DNA of 7,484 nt from JANRKH01 sp033763595 (GTDB lineage: Bacteria > Pseudomonadota > Alphaproteobacteria > Rickettsiales > Rickettsiaceae), in assembly GCA_033763595.1 (NCBI GenBank), contig JANRKH010000031.1:1-7484 (forward strand). Direction: 5' to 3'. The first letter of the stretch is position 1; each line of letters starts with the position of its first letter. The notes under the pieces are model-generated. The model did no database searches, was not told the origin of the DNA, and was given only the letters and a program-made list of their open reading frames with translations. The position numbers were made by a program, and so were the translations under genes. Shown in pieces: positions 1 through 6,877 of the stretch.

Positions 1-136
1 AGTAGAGTGTTTTTTTAGTAAAATAAAATATTTTAGAAGAATATTCTCAAGATTCGATAAAACAGTAAAAAACTTTATGGGATTTCTTAATTTTGTAGGA
101 GCGCTAATATGGTTACGCTAGAAATGTACACAGAGC

Positions 137-1576
137 CTAATTTCTTTCCAAAAAATCTACAATATCGACGATACGATAAAAATAAGGATTTGTGGCAACA
201 GAAGGAGCGACGCCGCTTAAATGAAACAGCACTGCTACTTTTGCAAATCCTTTGGGTGTCTTTAATCTTGATATCTTTTCCTGCATTTCGGTAATTATAT
301 CACTGCTAATTTCACGTCTCTTAAATTTGAATTCACAAATAAACAAGCTGTTCGTTTTGGACTGCGCGAGATAATCAATTTGGCAGCCTTGTTGAGTCGT
401 GGTTTTTGTTTGCCTATAAGGCCCCTGGCGCACAATATCAACAGGTGAAATGCCTAATTTTTCGAGCAACAGCGGACGATTTTGTAGTAGTAGAGCCTCG
501 AGCTGCAGTCCCATATGCGTTTCAAATCCGAGGCTAGTAGAAAGCGGAACTTGATCGAATCCACCATCGAGAATAGCGCCTAGATTTGGCTCTATGACTT
601 TGAGATAAAACCTCATATATGGGTCTGAGATTCTATATAAGCTTTGCTTTAGAGGCTGAGCCGTTTTAAATGACCATAAGGATTGCTTAACTACAAAACC
701 AGCCACAATAAGATGATCCATCATTTGGCTTAGCGTACCGCTGTGAGCAAATTCTATACTCTGTCTTATTTCTGATAGTGTTCTTGCGCCATCTTTAAGG
801 CTATCTAGGATTTTCTTATAGGTGAAACCCTTGCGATTAAAGAGGTCATGAAAAATACGATCAAATTCGGTAACAAGTAATCCATTCCTCTCAAAAGCAA
901 GTTGCTTGATATTATCATCAGCCGTCATACCAGGATTAAATTGCTCCAAATACCATGGCACACCGCCAACAATGCTGAGTAACTTGTACATATCATAATG
1001 AGAAAGCTGCATACCGAGCGTTCGTAAAAGCTCAGCGCTTTCAGGAATGGATAGAGGCTCTAAGCTGATGGTTAAATTGATGCGCCCAAAGAATGCTGTG
1101 CTCTTTAGGATATTTTCTTCAATCCAGGTTGATACTGATCCACAAAACACAAGCAAAACGTGCATCGTTTGCTTGTCCCACCAAGCCTTGAGTTTAGGGA
1201 TAAAGCTAGGGTCTTTTGATCCCATCCACGAAATCTCATCAAGTAGAATGATATCCCCTGGCTTAATATGTAGGCTCAAATGCTCAAAGGCGTCACTCCA
1301 ATCTAGAAAAGTCATAGGTGGGATTTTGAGCATCAATGCGAGTTGTCGTGCAAAATTATCCCTTTGTTGCCCGGCAGAAATTCCGTCTTCCGGCGCAAGA
1401 CCTGCAAAACTCCAGAATGTTTGAGCGTTAGATATTTTAGCAAATTCCCCTATAAGCCTGCTTTTTCCAATTCTTCTTCGCCCCGATACGACGACAAGGC
1501 TGGAAGTTTGCTTTTTATACAGAGCTTTTAGCCGCTCTAATTCGGCTTTCCGGCCAATAAATACTGGGTTGGACAT
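137..1576 (-). CDS. AAA-type ATPase with C-terminal DUF234 / PD-(D/E)xK-like domain
   Basis: A 479-residue protein of the 'predicted ATPase, AAA+ superfamily / DUF234' type, common in archaea and scattered through bacteria. Visible in order: an N-terminal lead (FIGRKAELERL, 6-16); Walker A GRRRIGKS (32-39); Walker B DIILLDE (108-114); a sensor-like strand ending CGS (145-147); GGVPWYL (204-210), typical of the family; a probable winged-helix stretch (about 250-300); the DUF234 signature YRISDPYMRFYLKVIEP (314-330); and a nuclease-like core with E360, D401 and E415-F-K417. The active-site set therefore looks intact. The biological role of this family is not settled; DNA binding or cleavage coupled to ATP hydrolysis is inference. 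The gene is more G+C-rich than its neighbours (421-480 is 50%, 1021-1080 is 42%; hemA 5221-5280 is 25%, lgt 4561-4620 is 30%), which suggests transfer. It has its own promoter 122 bases downstream of bolA. I see no clear Shine-Dalgarno sequence before the ATG and no clear terminator in 1-136. Confidence 0.88.
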   Translation of the reverse strand: MSNPVFIGRKAELERLKALYKKQTSSLVVVSGRRRIGKSRLIGEFAKISNAQTFWSFAGLAPEDGISAGQQRDNFARQLALMLKIPPMTFLDWSDAFEHLSLHIKPGDIILLDEISWMGSKDPSFIPKLKAWWDKQTMHVLLVFCGSVSTWIEENILKSTAFFGRINLTISLEPLSIPESAELLRTLGMQLSHYDMYKLLSIVGGVPWYLEQFNPGMTADDNIKQLAFERNGLLVTEFDRIFHDLFNRKGFTYKKILDSLKDGARTLSEIRQSIEFAHSGTLSQMMDHLIVAGFVVKQSLWSFKTAQPLKQSLYRISDPYMRFYLKVIEPNLGAILDGGFDQVPLSTSLGFETHMGLQLEALLLQNRPLLLEKLGISPVDIVRQGPYRQTKTTTQQGCQIDYLAQSKTNSLFICEFKFKRREISSDIITEMQEKISRLKTPKGFAKVAVLFHLSGVAPSVATNPYFYRIVDIVDFLERN

Positions 1577-1589
1577 TTTGAAATTATTG

Positions 1590-1621
1590 TGCTCAAGATA
1601 TACTATATCATATCTCGAGCA
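1590..1621. promoter_or_regulatory. operator-like inverted repeat over the -10 of the ATPase promoter
   Basis: The plus strand reads TGCTCAAGATAT, eight bases, then ATATCTCGAGCA: two 12-base arms with one mismatch (1590-1601 and 1610-1621). The repeat spans the -10 hexamer and the expected transcription start, the classic place for a repressor site. A third copy of the half-site, TGCTCAAGAT, lies at 1643-1652, just upstream of the -35. The regulator is unknown; the winged-helix region of the ATPase makes autoregulation conceivable, but that is inference. Confidence 0.5.
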
Positions 1622-1635
1622 TAATATTAAGTCAA
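1607..1635 (-). promoter_or_regulatory. sigma70-type promoter of the ATPase gene
   Basis: On the minus strand a -35 TTGACT (1630-1635) and a -10 TATGAT (1607-1612) are separated by exactly 17 bases; each hexamer matches the consensus at five of six positions. Transcription would start near 1600, giving a leader of about 24 bases before the ATG at 1576. This is the best promoter in the window. The -10 lies inside the inverted repeat at 1590-1621, so a repressor bound there would block RNA polymerase. Confidence 0.6.
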
Positions 1636-1698
1636 TAATAAATGCTCAAGATGATGTTTTGGCTTCTAGAGATTTGATAACTCTATCCATTCTGTTCC

Positions 1699-2004
1699 CT
1701 AAGATTTGTTATAATAAGACTCACAGCTCGCATCTATTTCAACTGCATGAAGTCCATCTTTAAAGGCCTCTGAAAGGAGTTGATGGATCATACGATGAGA
1801 GGCGAGGCGAGAGGTGCCCTTAAAACACTCAGCCCTGATTACTATTTTAAGATGTGACGGATAAGACAATTTGGGATCAGCTTTAAAATGCCCTGAATGT
1901 AGATTACTTGTGTCATATACTTCAAGAAAAAAGGGATTGAAGTTTTTTTTGAGTAGGTTTTTTAATGACTCAATTTTACCGCTTGTTTTATAAATTTGAT
2001 TCAT
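1699..2004 (-). CDS. bolA: BolA family protein
   Basis: A 101-residue protein, the usual size for BolA. BolA proteins have a class-II-KH-like fold, pair with monothiol glutaredoxins through a bridging iron-sulfur cluster, and in some bacteria affect stress responses and morphology. Family features: LEVYDTSNLHSGH (27-39), with H36 and H39 in the loop region before the second strand; then SRLASHRMIHQLLSEAF (65-81), matching the conserved segment with an invariant HR; and a C-terminal HAVEIDA (85-91) matching the usual HAL-I-A. H85 is a candidate cluster ligand. The ATG (2002-2004) overlaps the TAA of ffh (2004-2006) by one base, so it is very probably translated by coupling to ffh. Which BolA subgroup it belongs to, and its glutaredoxin partner, cannot be told from this window. 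Confidence 0.9.
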   Translation of the reverse strand: MNQIYKTSGKIESLKNLLKKNFNPFFLEVYDTSNLHSGHFKADPKLSYPSHLKIVIRAECFKGTSRLASHRMIHQLLSEAFKDGLHAVEIDASCESYYNKS

Positions 2005-3359
2005 TAGGAAACATTCGAAATTAAACCTTGCAAGTTTCTCATTAAGGTTTTTTGATCCATGCTTCTTACCTTTTTGAGAACTGTTACAATTTGCTGATAT
2101 TGATTTATAAGCTTGTTCACATCGTTAAGTGAGGTACCAGACCCATCAGCTATGCGTTTTTTTCTAGATGCATTTAAAAGACCAGGCGCTCTTCTTTCCT
2201 TCTTAGTCATGGAATCTATTATAGCTATTTGTCTTTTGATTGGTTTATCATCTAGCTCTTTGCTAGACAGTTTTTCTTTAAGTTTAGAGATGCCTGGAAT
2301 CATGCTCATAATTGACGTTACCCCGCCAATTTTTTGTATATTTGCTAGTTGTTTTTTGTAGTCATTAAAGTTAAATTTACCCTCTTGCATTCTTCTTGCC
2401 ATTTTTTCCATTTCATCGGAATCAGCAACTTCAGCTGCTTTCTCAACAAGAGATACTATGTCGCCCATGTCAAGAATTCTAGAAGCAATCCTTTCTGGGA
2501 TAAATTGCTCAAGCGCGTCCATCTTTTCGCCTGTGCCTATGAATTTGATCGGAGCGCCTGTGACGTATTTAACGCTTAGAGCTGCACCACCTCTTCCATC
2601 TCCATCAACTCTTGTAAGAACTATACCTGAAATATTTACAGCATTATTAAAATCTTTTGCTATTGTTACGGCATCTTGACCCATAAGGCTATCTACTACC
2701 AAAAGAGTTTCTTTTGGTTTTACATAAGATTTGATAATTTTGAGTTCTTCTATTGCTTCTTCGTCTATATTGAGTCGTCCTGCTGTGTCATATATTACAA
2801 CCTCATAATTCCCATTTTTTACGTATTTCTGAGCCCGTCTGAGAATATCTTCAATCGTTTCATTTTGGACAATTGGAAGTGAGTCAACCTCAATTTTTTT
2901 TCCTATTATCTCTATTTGCTCTCTTGCTGCAGGTCTATAGATATCTAGCGAGACGAGTAAAGTTCTTTTATTCTGTTTTTTGAGGTGAAGGGCTAATTTA
3001 CCTGTGCTTGTTGTTTTTCCGCTGCCTTGGAGTCCTGCCATCAGGATAGAAACTGGGGGGCTTGAGCTTAAGTTTAAGCCCATATCTTCGTCTTGAGTTT
3101 TAAGTAAATTTACTAGCTCATCATGTAAAATTTTTATGATCATTTGGCCGGGAGATATTGACTTTATGACTCCTTGCCCCAGGGCCTTTTGCTTTACTTC
3201 TTCTATAAAATCTTTAACGACCGGTAAGGCTACATCTGCTTCAATGAGGGCTATTCTAACATCTCTCATTGTTTCGTTGAGGTGATTTTCGGAAATAGTG
3301 CCAGAATTTCTAAGTCTATCGAATATTTTAGTTAAATTTTTGGTAAGGCTAGAAAACAT
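2004..3359 (-). CDS. ffh: Signal recognition particle protein Ffh (SRP54)
   Basis: The 451-residue GTPase of the signal recognition particle. With 4.5S RNA it binds signal sequences on nascent membrane and secreted proteins and docks with FtsY at the membrane. The N domain (1-90) is helical. The NG domain shows G1 GLQGSGKTT (109-117), DIYRPAA (139-145), G3 DTAGR (191-195), G4 region TRVDGDGRGGAALS (249-262) and GTGEKMDALEQF (275-286). The M domain (about 325-451) has GGVTSIMSMIPGIS (345-358), methionine-rich as needed for signal-sequence binding, and the RNA-binding SRKKRIADGSG (398-408). Arg in place of Lys in the G4 TKxD is, as I recall, usual in alphaproteobacterial Ffh and is not a defect. 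Length is normal. The ATG at 3357-3359 follows an in-frame TAA at 3363-3365 closely, which fixes the start; no Shine-Dalgarno sequence is seen. The SRP RNA gene is not in this window. Confidence 0.97.
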   Translation of the reverse strand: MFSSLTKNLTKIFDRLRNSGTISENHLNETMRDVRIALIEADVALPVVKDFIEEVKQKALGQGVIKSISPGQMIIKILHDELVNLLKTQDEDMGLNLSSSPPVSILMAGLQGSGKTTSTGKLALHLKKQNKRTLLVSLDIYRPAAREQIEIIGKKIEVDSLPIVQNETIEDILRRAQKYVKNGNYEVVIYDTAGRLNIDEEAIEELKIIKSYVKPKETLLVVDSLMGQDAVTIAKDFNNAVNISGIVLTRVDGDGRGGAALSVKYVTGAPIKFIGTGEKMDALEQFIPERIASRILDMGDIVSLVEKAAEVADSDEMEKMARRMQEGKFNFNDYKKQLANIQKIGGVTSIMSMIPGISKLKEKLSSKELDDKPIKRQIAIIDSMTKKERRAPGLLNASRKKRIADGSGTSLNDVNKLINQYQQIVTVLKKVRSMDQKTLMRNLQGLISNVS

Positions 3360-3663
3360 ATATTATATTTAAAATGATCTAATTAGTTGTTATGTTTGTT
3401 AAATTACTGAAACTCAGCAAGAGTATAAAATGATTATACATAAGTATTGATTTGCGTGATAAATTATAAGCAAAACTTTACACAATAAACATTTCAAATA
3501 GGGCGCCAGTATGGGCAGTATATTTTTTCATTTATCAGACGTCTATTAAGCATAGGACGCACAATAAATCGAATTGAGCAACCAGTCTCTAAATAAACAA
3601 CTTGTCTTTAAGATGATAGATCTTTAACATACATGTTATCATAGAAGCTAAGGTATTAAAAGA
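3360..3663. other. Divergent intergenic region between ffh and the fliX-like gene
   Basis: About 300 AT-rich bases between two divergently transcribed genes. I see no tRNA cloverleaf, no conserved small-RNA core and no good ORF. It should hold promoters in both directions; only the plus-strand one (3602-3630) is recognisable. On the minus side TATAAT occurs at 3362-3367 but is too close to the ffh start codon to serve as its -10. Confidence 0.7.
3602..3630 (+). promoter_or_regulatory. Candidate sigma70 promoter of the fliX-like gene
   Basis: TTGTCT (3602-3607) and TAACAT (3625-3630) with a 17-base spacer, four of six matches each. The start would lie near 3637, a leader of about 27 bases containing the AAGG at 3650-3653, ten bases before the ATG. 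In an AT-rich region such matches arise easily, so this is only a candidate. Confidence 0.35.
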
Positions 3664-4089
3664 ATGACCATACAAGGAATTTTAGGCAAAATCGCCACTA
3701 TGCTTGATAATAAACGCATTGAAAGGAAAGTCAACTCAGAAAGAAATTTTAGAGTAGAAGCTAAAAAAACGAAAGAAGAACAGTATGGCATTACAGGTAA
3801 AGTGCATTTGCTAGATAATGTAAATTTGTTTGCGATGAGCGAAATTCTTTCTCATTCGGAGGAGTTAGAGATTCTAAAACGGAAAAGTAAAAATGCTTTA
3901 CGAAAACTTCATCTAATCAGGATCGCTCTGCTTGAAGGCGCAATCACTGAATCGTTACTAAAGGATTTAGAGGTGACAGCGAAAGAGGAGCTCGTTTTTA
4001 CAAGCCAAGACCATATGGAGTTATATCAAGAAATCAGACTCAGAGTTGAGGTTGAGCTTGCAAAGCTCGAAAAAATGAAAGGGGTCTAA
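3664..4089 (+). CDS. fliX: FliX-like flagellar assembly regulator
   Basis: A 141-residue protein that I assign to the FliX family (class II flagellar assembly regulator). In Caulobacter, FliX works with the activator FlbD to couple basal-body assembly to transcription of later flagellar genes. The case rests on the C-terminal half: two helices with the pattern ALRKLHLIRIALLEGAI (78-94), then EIRLRVEVELAKLEK (123-137), which resembles the family's ending (L-xx-L-xx-aLL-x-G ... EIxLRaxVELAKL). The N-terminal half (basic, IERKVNSERNFRVEAKKTKEEQ, 19-40) is variable in the family. Length fits. No signal peptide or membrane segment is seen, so it should be cytoplasmic. AAGG ten bases upstream is a weak ribosome site. 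It stands alone on the plus strand with no flagellar neighbour, and converges on lgt with 35 bases between stop codons. It could instead be an unrelated helical protein. Confidence 0.7.
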   Translation: MTIQGILGKIATMLDNKRIERKVNSERNFRVEAKKTKEEQYGITGKVHLLDNVNLFAMSEILSHSEELEILKRKSKNALRKLHLIRIALLEGAITESLLKDLEVTAKEELVFTSQDHMELYQEIRLRVEVELAKLEKMKGV

Positions 4090-4124
4090 TGTTTTTTTCG
4101 CTTCAAGTAAATTTATTGGCTTTC

Positions 4125-4916
4125 TTACTTTCGATCATTGTGTGCGGTCTTTCTAATCAACAAAAATAGACCAAAAAATATCATAGGGATGGAATAAATC
4201 TGCCCTGAAGTTAAAGACAAAAATACAAAATCTGGGATTCGAAATAATTCACAAAATGATCTTGCGGTTGCATATAGGATTAAAAATAAGCCAGTAATTC
4301 TTCCTTCTTGCTTGTACAAATCTTTAGCATGAGAAAAATACGCTAATATCAACAATAAAAGCAATCCTTCTGTTAGAGCTTCATAAATTTGGCTTGGATG
4401 CCTTGGAAGTGTGCCTGCGTAAGGAAAAATGACCCCCCAGGGCATATTGGTAACAGAGCCGTAAAGTTCAGCATTTATGAAATTTGCTATTCTACCGAGC
4501 CCAAGTCCAATTGGAGCGGCCTGCACCAAAATATCAGAAAATTCTAAAAATCTTATATTTTTATATTTGCAAAAAAAGTAGCATGTAATAATCAATCCCA
4601 AAAGACCTCCATGAAATGACATGCCACCTTCATATGTTTTTAGTATTTCAATTGGATTAGACAAATATCTAACTGGGTCATATAAAAAAACATAACCTAA
4701 TCTACCGCCTATTATAATCGCAATGATTGCATATGTAACAAAATCATCTAAGTCTTTTTCTGAAATTTTAGCATGAGTTTTTTTGATTAAATAAAGTGCA
4801 TATTTCCATCCAATTAAAATCCCAGCAACATAAGATAATGAGTACCATGTCACTCCTATTTTGTCAGAGAATTTTATTATATATCGATCTATATTTGGAA
4901 AATTTATACTCATCAT
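4125..4916 (-). CDS. lgt: Prolipoprotein diacylglyceryl transferase Lgt
   Basis: A 263-residue inner-membrane enzyme that moves diacylglycerol from phosphatidylglycerol to the lipobox cysteine of prolipoproteins, the first step of bacterial lipoprotein maturation. It is strongly hydrophobic with about seven membrane segments. Signatures: GGRLGYV (70-76); GGMSFHGGLLG (97-107), whose H102 corresponds to the important His103 of E. coli; GRIANFINAELYG (141-153), the Lgt signature with R142, N145 and E150; RHPSQIYEA (172-180); and a late CELFR (222-226). Size and motifs are normal. Its ATG overlaps the TGA of hemA (plus-strand coordinates 4913-4916), so it is the second gene of a coupled pair. Met1 and Met2 are adjacent; either could be the true start, the second lying just past the hemA stop. 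No terminator is evident after its stop at 4125. Confidence 0.97.
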   Translation of the reverse strand: MMSINFPNIDRYIIKFSDKIGVTWYSLSYVAGILIGWKYALYLIKKTHAKISEKDLDDFVTYAIIAIIIGGRLGYVFLYDPVRYLSNPIEILKTYEGGMSFHGGLLGLIITCYFFCKYKNIRFLEFSDILVQAAPIGLGLGRIANFINAELYGSVTNMPWGVIFPYAGTLPRHPSQIYEALTEGLLLLLILAYFSHAKDLYKQEGRITGLFLILYATARSFCELFRIPDFVFLSLTSGQIYSIPMIFFGLFLLIRKTAHNDRK

Positions 4917-6133
4917 GCAACTTCTGATATTGTTCCCTTTATCGCAATATCTTTTAATACAATCCGCAAAGATTCAACAAGATGATTGATCATTTCGTTT
5001 GTATGAGCTGGAGTTAAGGTTATCCTGAGTCTTTCTGTTCCCTTTGGAACTGTTGGGTAATTAATATGCTGTACAAAAATACTATGCTCATCGAGTAATT
5101 TCCTAGAAGCAAGGCGTGCGAGATCTGGATCGCCTATGATTATAGGAATAATATGGCTATTATTTTCAAGGAAGTTAATATGATTCTCCTCTAGGCGTTT
5201 TTTTAGATAAGAGATTTTTGAATGTAATATATCTCTTAAATAAGATGATTCCATAATCATAGAAATGCTTTTATGAGCTGAGGCAGCAACAGCTGGTGGT
5301 AGGGCGGTTGTAAAAATAAATCCAGATGCGGCAGATCTTATTGCATCGATAATTTCCTTACGAGCTGAAATATACCCGCCAAATACACCTATCGCCTTTC
5401 CTAATGTTCCTTGGATTATATCTATCTCATGATCAATTTTACGTTCTCTTGCAATACCAGAACCATTATCGCCGTATAATCCTACTGTATGAACCTCATC
5501 GATATAAGTAAGAGCATTATATTCTTTAGCGAGTGCGCAAATCTCTTTTGTATTAGACTCAAGGCCGTCCATTGAGTAAACGGATTCAAATACGATCATT
5601 TTTGGTCTATTTATGTCAATTTTTTTTAAATTCTCCTCAAGTGATCTTGTGTCCAAATGCCTATAAATTAATTTATCAGCTCTTGAGTTTCTTATACCAT
5701 TGATGATTGATGAGTGATTATCTTCATCCGAAAAAAAGACTATATCAGGTATAATTTTAGATATAGTAGTAAGACATGCATCATTTGCAACATATCCAGA
5801 TGTAAACACAAGAGAAGCTTCTCTTGAATGAAATTTTGAAATAATTGACTCAAGTTCTACAACTGCTTTATTATTGCCTCCTATATTTCTTGTTCCTCCT
5901 GCGCCTGCGCCCATGGTATTTAGAGCATCGATACCAGCATCTATAACACTTTTATCTTGACCCATGCCAAGATAATCATTTATGCACCACATCACAATTT
6001 CCTTCCCGCTTTCGAGATTTTTTGCAACCGGAAATTTATCCACCATGCGCTGAATATTAAGAAAATCTCTATATCTACCTTCTTGCTTAATTTTGGAGAT
6101 CGAGTTTTCAAAGTATTTAATGTAAGAACTCAT
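4913..6133 (-). CDS. hemA: 5-aminolevulinate synthase (C4/Shemin pathway)
   Basis: A 406-residue PLP enzyme that condenses glycine with succinyl-CoA to 5-aminolevulinate, the committed step of haem synthesis in alphaproteobacteria. Motifs: MWCINDYLGM (48-57); GAGAGGTRNIGGNN (75-88); SDEDNH (135-140), with H140 stacking on PLP; SVYSMDG (184-190); IDEVHTVGLYG (211-221), with D212 contacting the pyridine nitrogen; GTLGK (242-246), with K246 the Schiff-base lysine; GFIFTTALPP (271-280); and INYPTVPKGTERLRIT (357-372), which separates ALAS from related ligases such as Kbl and BioF. The common ISGT-xx-H segment is IGGNNKA here, the form I recall from Rickettsia, so it is a lineage trait rather than damage. 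The ATG is the first possible start after an in-frame TGA at 6140-6142; no clear Shine-Dalgarno sequence is seen. It leads an overlapping pair with lgt. Confidence 0.97.
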   Translation of the reverse strand: MSSYIKYFENSISKIKQEGRYRDFLNIQRMVDKFPVAKNLESGKEIVMWCINDYLGMGQDKSVIDAGIDALNTMGAGAGGTRNIGGNNKAVVELESIISKFHSREASLVFTSGYVANDACLTTISKIIPDIVFFSDEDNHSSIINGIRNSRADKLIYRHLDTRSLEENLKKIDINRPKMIVFESVYSMDGLESNTKEICALAKEYNALTYIDEVHTVGLYGDNGSGIARERKIDHEIDIIQGTLGKAIGVFGGYISARKEIIDAIRSAASGFIFTTALPPAVAASAHKSISMIMESSYLRDILHSKISYLKKRLEENHINFLENNSHIIPIIIGDPDLARLASRKLLDEHSIFVQHINYPTVPKGTERLRITLTPAHTNEMINHLVESLRIVLKDIAIKGTISEVA

Positions 6134-6224
6134 GCGGCATCACTGTAAAAAATATAGATTCTCTATCATAAAAATTCAGGCGCTGCCAGCTTTTTTTGTA
6201 ATTTATGAGGATTAAATTATTATT

Positions 6225-6233
6225 TTATACACA
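6225..6233 (+). promoter_or_regulatory. DnaA-box match TTATACACA
   Basis: A perfect match to the DnaA-box consensus TTATNCACA, about 90 bases upstream of hemA. A second perfect box follows at 6417-6425. Boxes like this occur at origins and also as DnaA-controlled promoter sites; single sites arise by chance in AT-rich DNA. Confidence 0.35.
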
Positions 6234-6309
6234 ATACTGAACCAGATTATTAATTTGTTATTGAGTTAATAAATTTTTGGTTTAATCAATATGCTCGTAT
6301 AGATATAGG

Positions 6310-6445
6310 AACGTATTTATGCGGGTTTGAGGGCTATGCCTATTTTTTAGGCAAACCGTAGGACCAGGGCATATTTTCTAAAAAAGAAGGTATAATTACC
6401 TGAGTTACTCACTAACTTATCCACAGGTTTTGTGGATATTTTTTT
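6310..6445 (+). ncRNA. Possible structured small RNA ending at the 6418-6445 terminator
   Basis: The terminator-like hairpin at 6418-6445 points rightward, yet no plus-strand gene precedes it, so an unannotated transcript could end there. The stretch before it can fold: TGCCTA/TAGGCA (6337-6342 with 6348-6353, T-only loop), a flanking GGTT/AACC (6324-6327 with 6354-6357), an alternative TATGCC/GGCATA pairing (6335-6340 with 6368-6373), and AGGTA/TACCT (6388-6392 with 6397-6401). A weak promoter (TTGGTT at 6277, TATAGA or TAGATA near 6298-6305) would start it near 6310. I do not recognise the consensus of 4.5S RNA, 6S RNA, RNase P RNA or tmRNA. Confidence 0.18.
6418..6445 (+). terminator. Intrinsic-terminator-like hairpin with embedded DnaA boxes
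   Basis: TATCCACA (6418-6425), loop GGTTT, TGTGGATA (6431-6438), then seven T (6439-6445): a perfect 8-bp stem followed by a T-run, as in a rho-independent terminator for rightward transcription. The stem is G+C-poor (three G:C pairs), so it may be weak. The same bases form a perfect DnaA box TTATCCACA (6417-6425) and an inverted box with one mismatch (6431-6439), so protein binding is an alternative reading. Confidence 0.45.
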
Positions 6446-6767
6446 GCGAATTTTGCAACTATGAAAAGATAGGTCGCATGTAGTGCGGAGAATTTGTAAT
6501 TTTGGGCTTTATTTTTGAAAAAGATATGCGAATTCAGCCAAGCTAATATGACCAGGCGTGTTTATATACGCAGAACCTAGATTGCTTAATAGAGTTTACT
6601 TGATACTTTCGTCTCCTATACGACTCACCCAAATTCCTCTTTTTCTCTGAAGTTTGGAGGAAGCATATCAGAAAACTATTTCTAAAAAATCCTATTTGTA
6701 CTAACGATGCTTCACGTCTTAACGTCACAAAAAACATTTTCCCAGCAAAATCCTCAAAAAAATCATA

Positions 6768-6797
6768 TTGACAGCTGTTAAGACTATTGTTACTAAT
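6768..6797 (+). promoter_or_regulatory. Candidate promoter for the repeat region and TPR gene
   Basis: A perfect -35 TTGACA (6768-6773), then 18 bases and ACTAAT (6792-6797), a four-of-six -10. If used, the leader of the TPR gene would be about 320 bases and would contain all three tandem-repeat arrays. I see no better promoter nearer the ATG. Confidence 0.3.
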
Positions 6798-6807
6798 TAA
6801 CTATAAG

Positions 6808-6845
6808 TTATATTATTCTCTTAAATTTATATTATTCTCTTAAAT
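6808..6845. repeat. Tandem duplication, 2 x 19 bp
   Basis: A 19-base unit beginning TTATATTATTCTCTT is present twice, head to tail and identical (6808-6826 and 6827-6845). It is the first of three tandem arrays in this spacer and shares no sequence with the next two. Perfect identity suggests a recent event. Confidence 0.85.
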
Positions 6846-6877
6846 TAGATGAATTTTGATTAGGGAGTTACTAGGAA

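Noticed and set aside
84..91. hemA glycine motif IGGNN in place of ISGT-xx-H as a loss of function (protein residues 84-88)
   Set aside because: The same form is, as I recall, found in Rickettsia enzymes, and all catalytic residues are present; treated as a lineage trait.
109..294. 61-codon plus-strand ORF with a TAGGAG-like ribosome site
   Set aside because: Most of it is antisense to the C-terminal domain of the ATPase, the protein looks like nothing known, and the ribosome-site match can be chance.
3362..3367. TATAAT on the minus strand just before ffh
   Set aside because: A start 6-7 bases downstream would fall inside or past the ffh ATG, and there is no matching -35.
3608..3627. Two TTAA sites before the fliX-like gene as a CtrA box
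   Set aside because: Their spacing is 12 bases; the CtrA site needs TTAA-N7-TTAA.
6543..6737. 64-codon minus-strand ORF in the hemA-TPR spacer
   Set aside because: No good ribosome site, no recognisable domain, no neighbouring coupling; composition is not clearly protein-like. It could be a gene remnant but nothing supports that.
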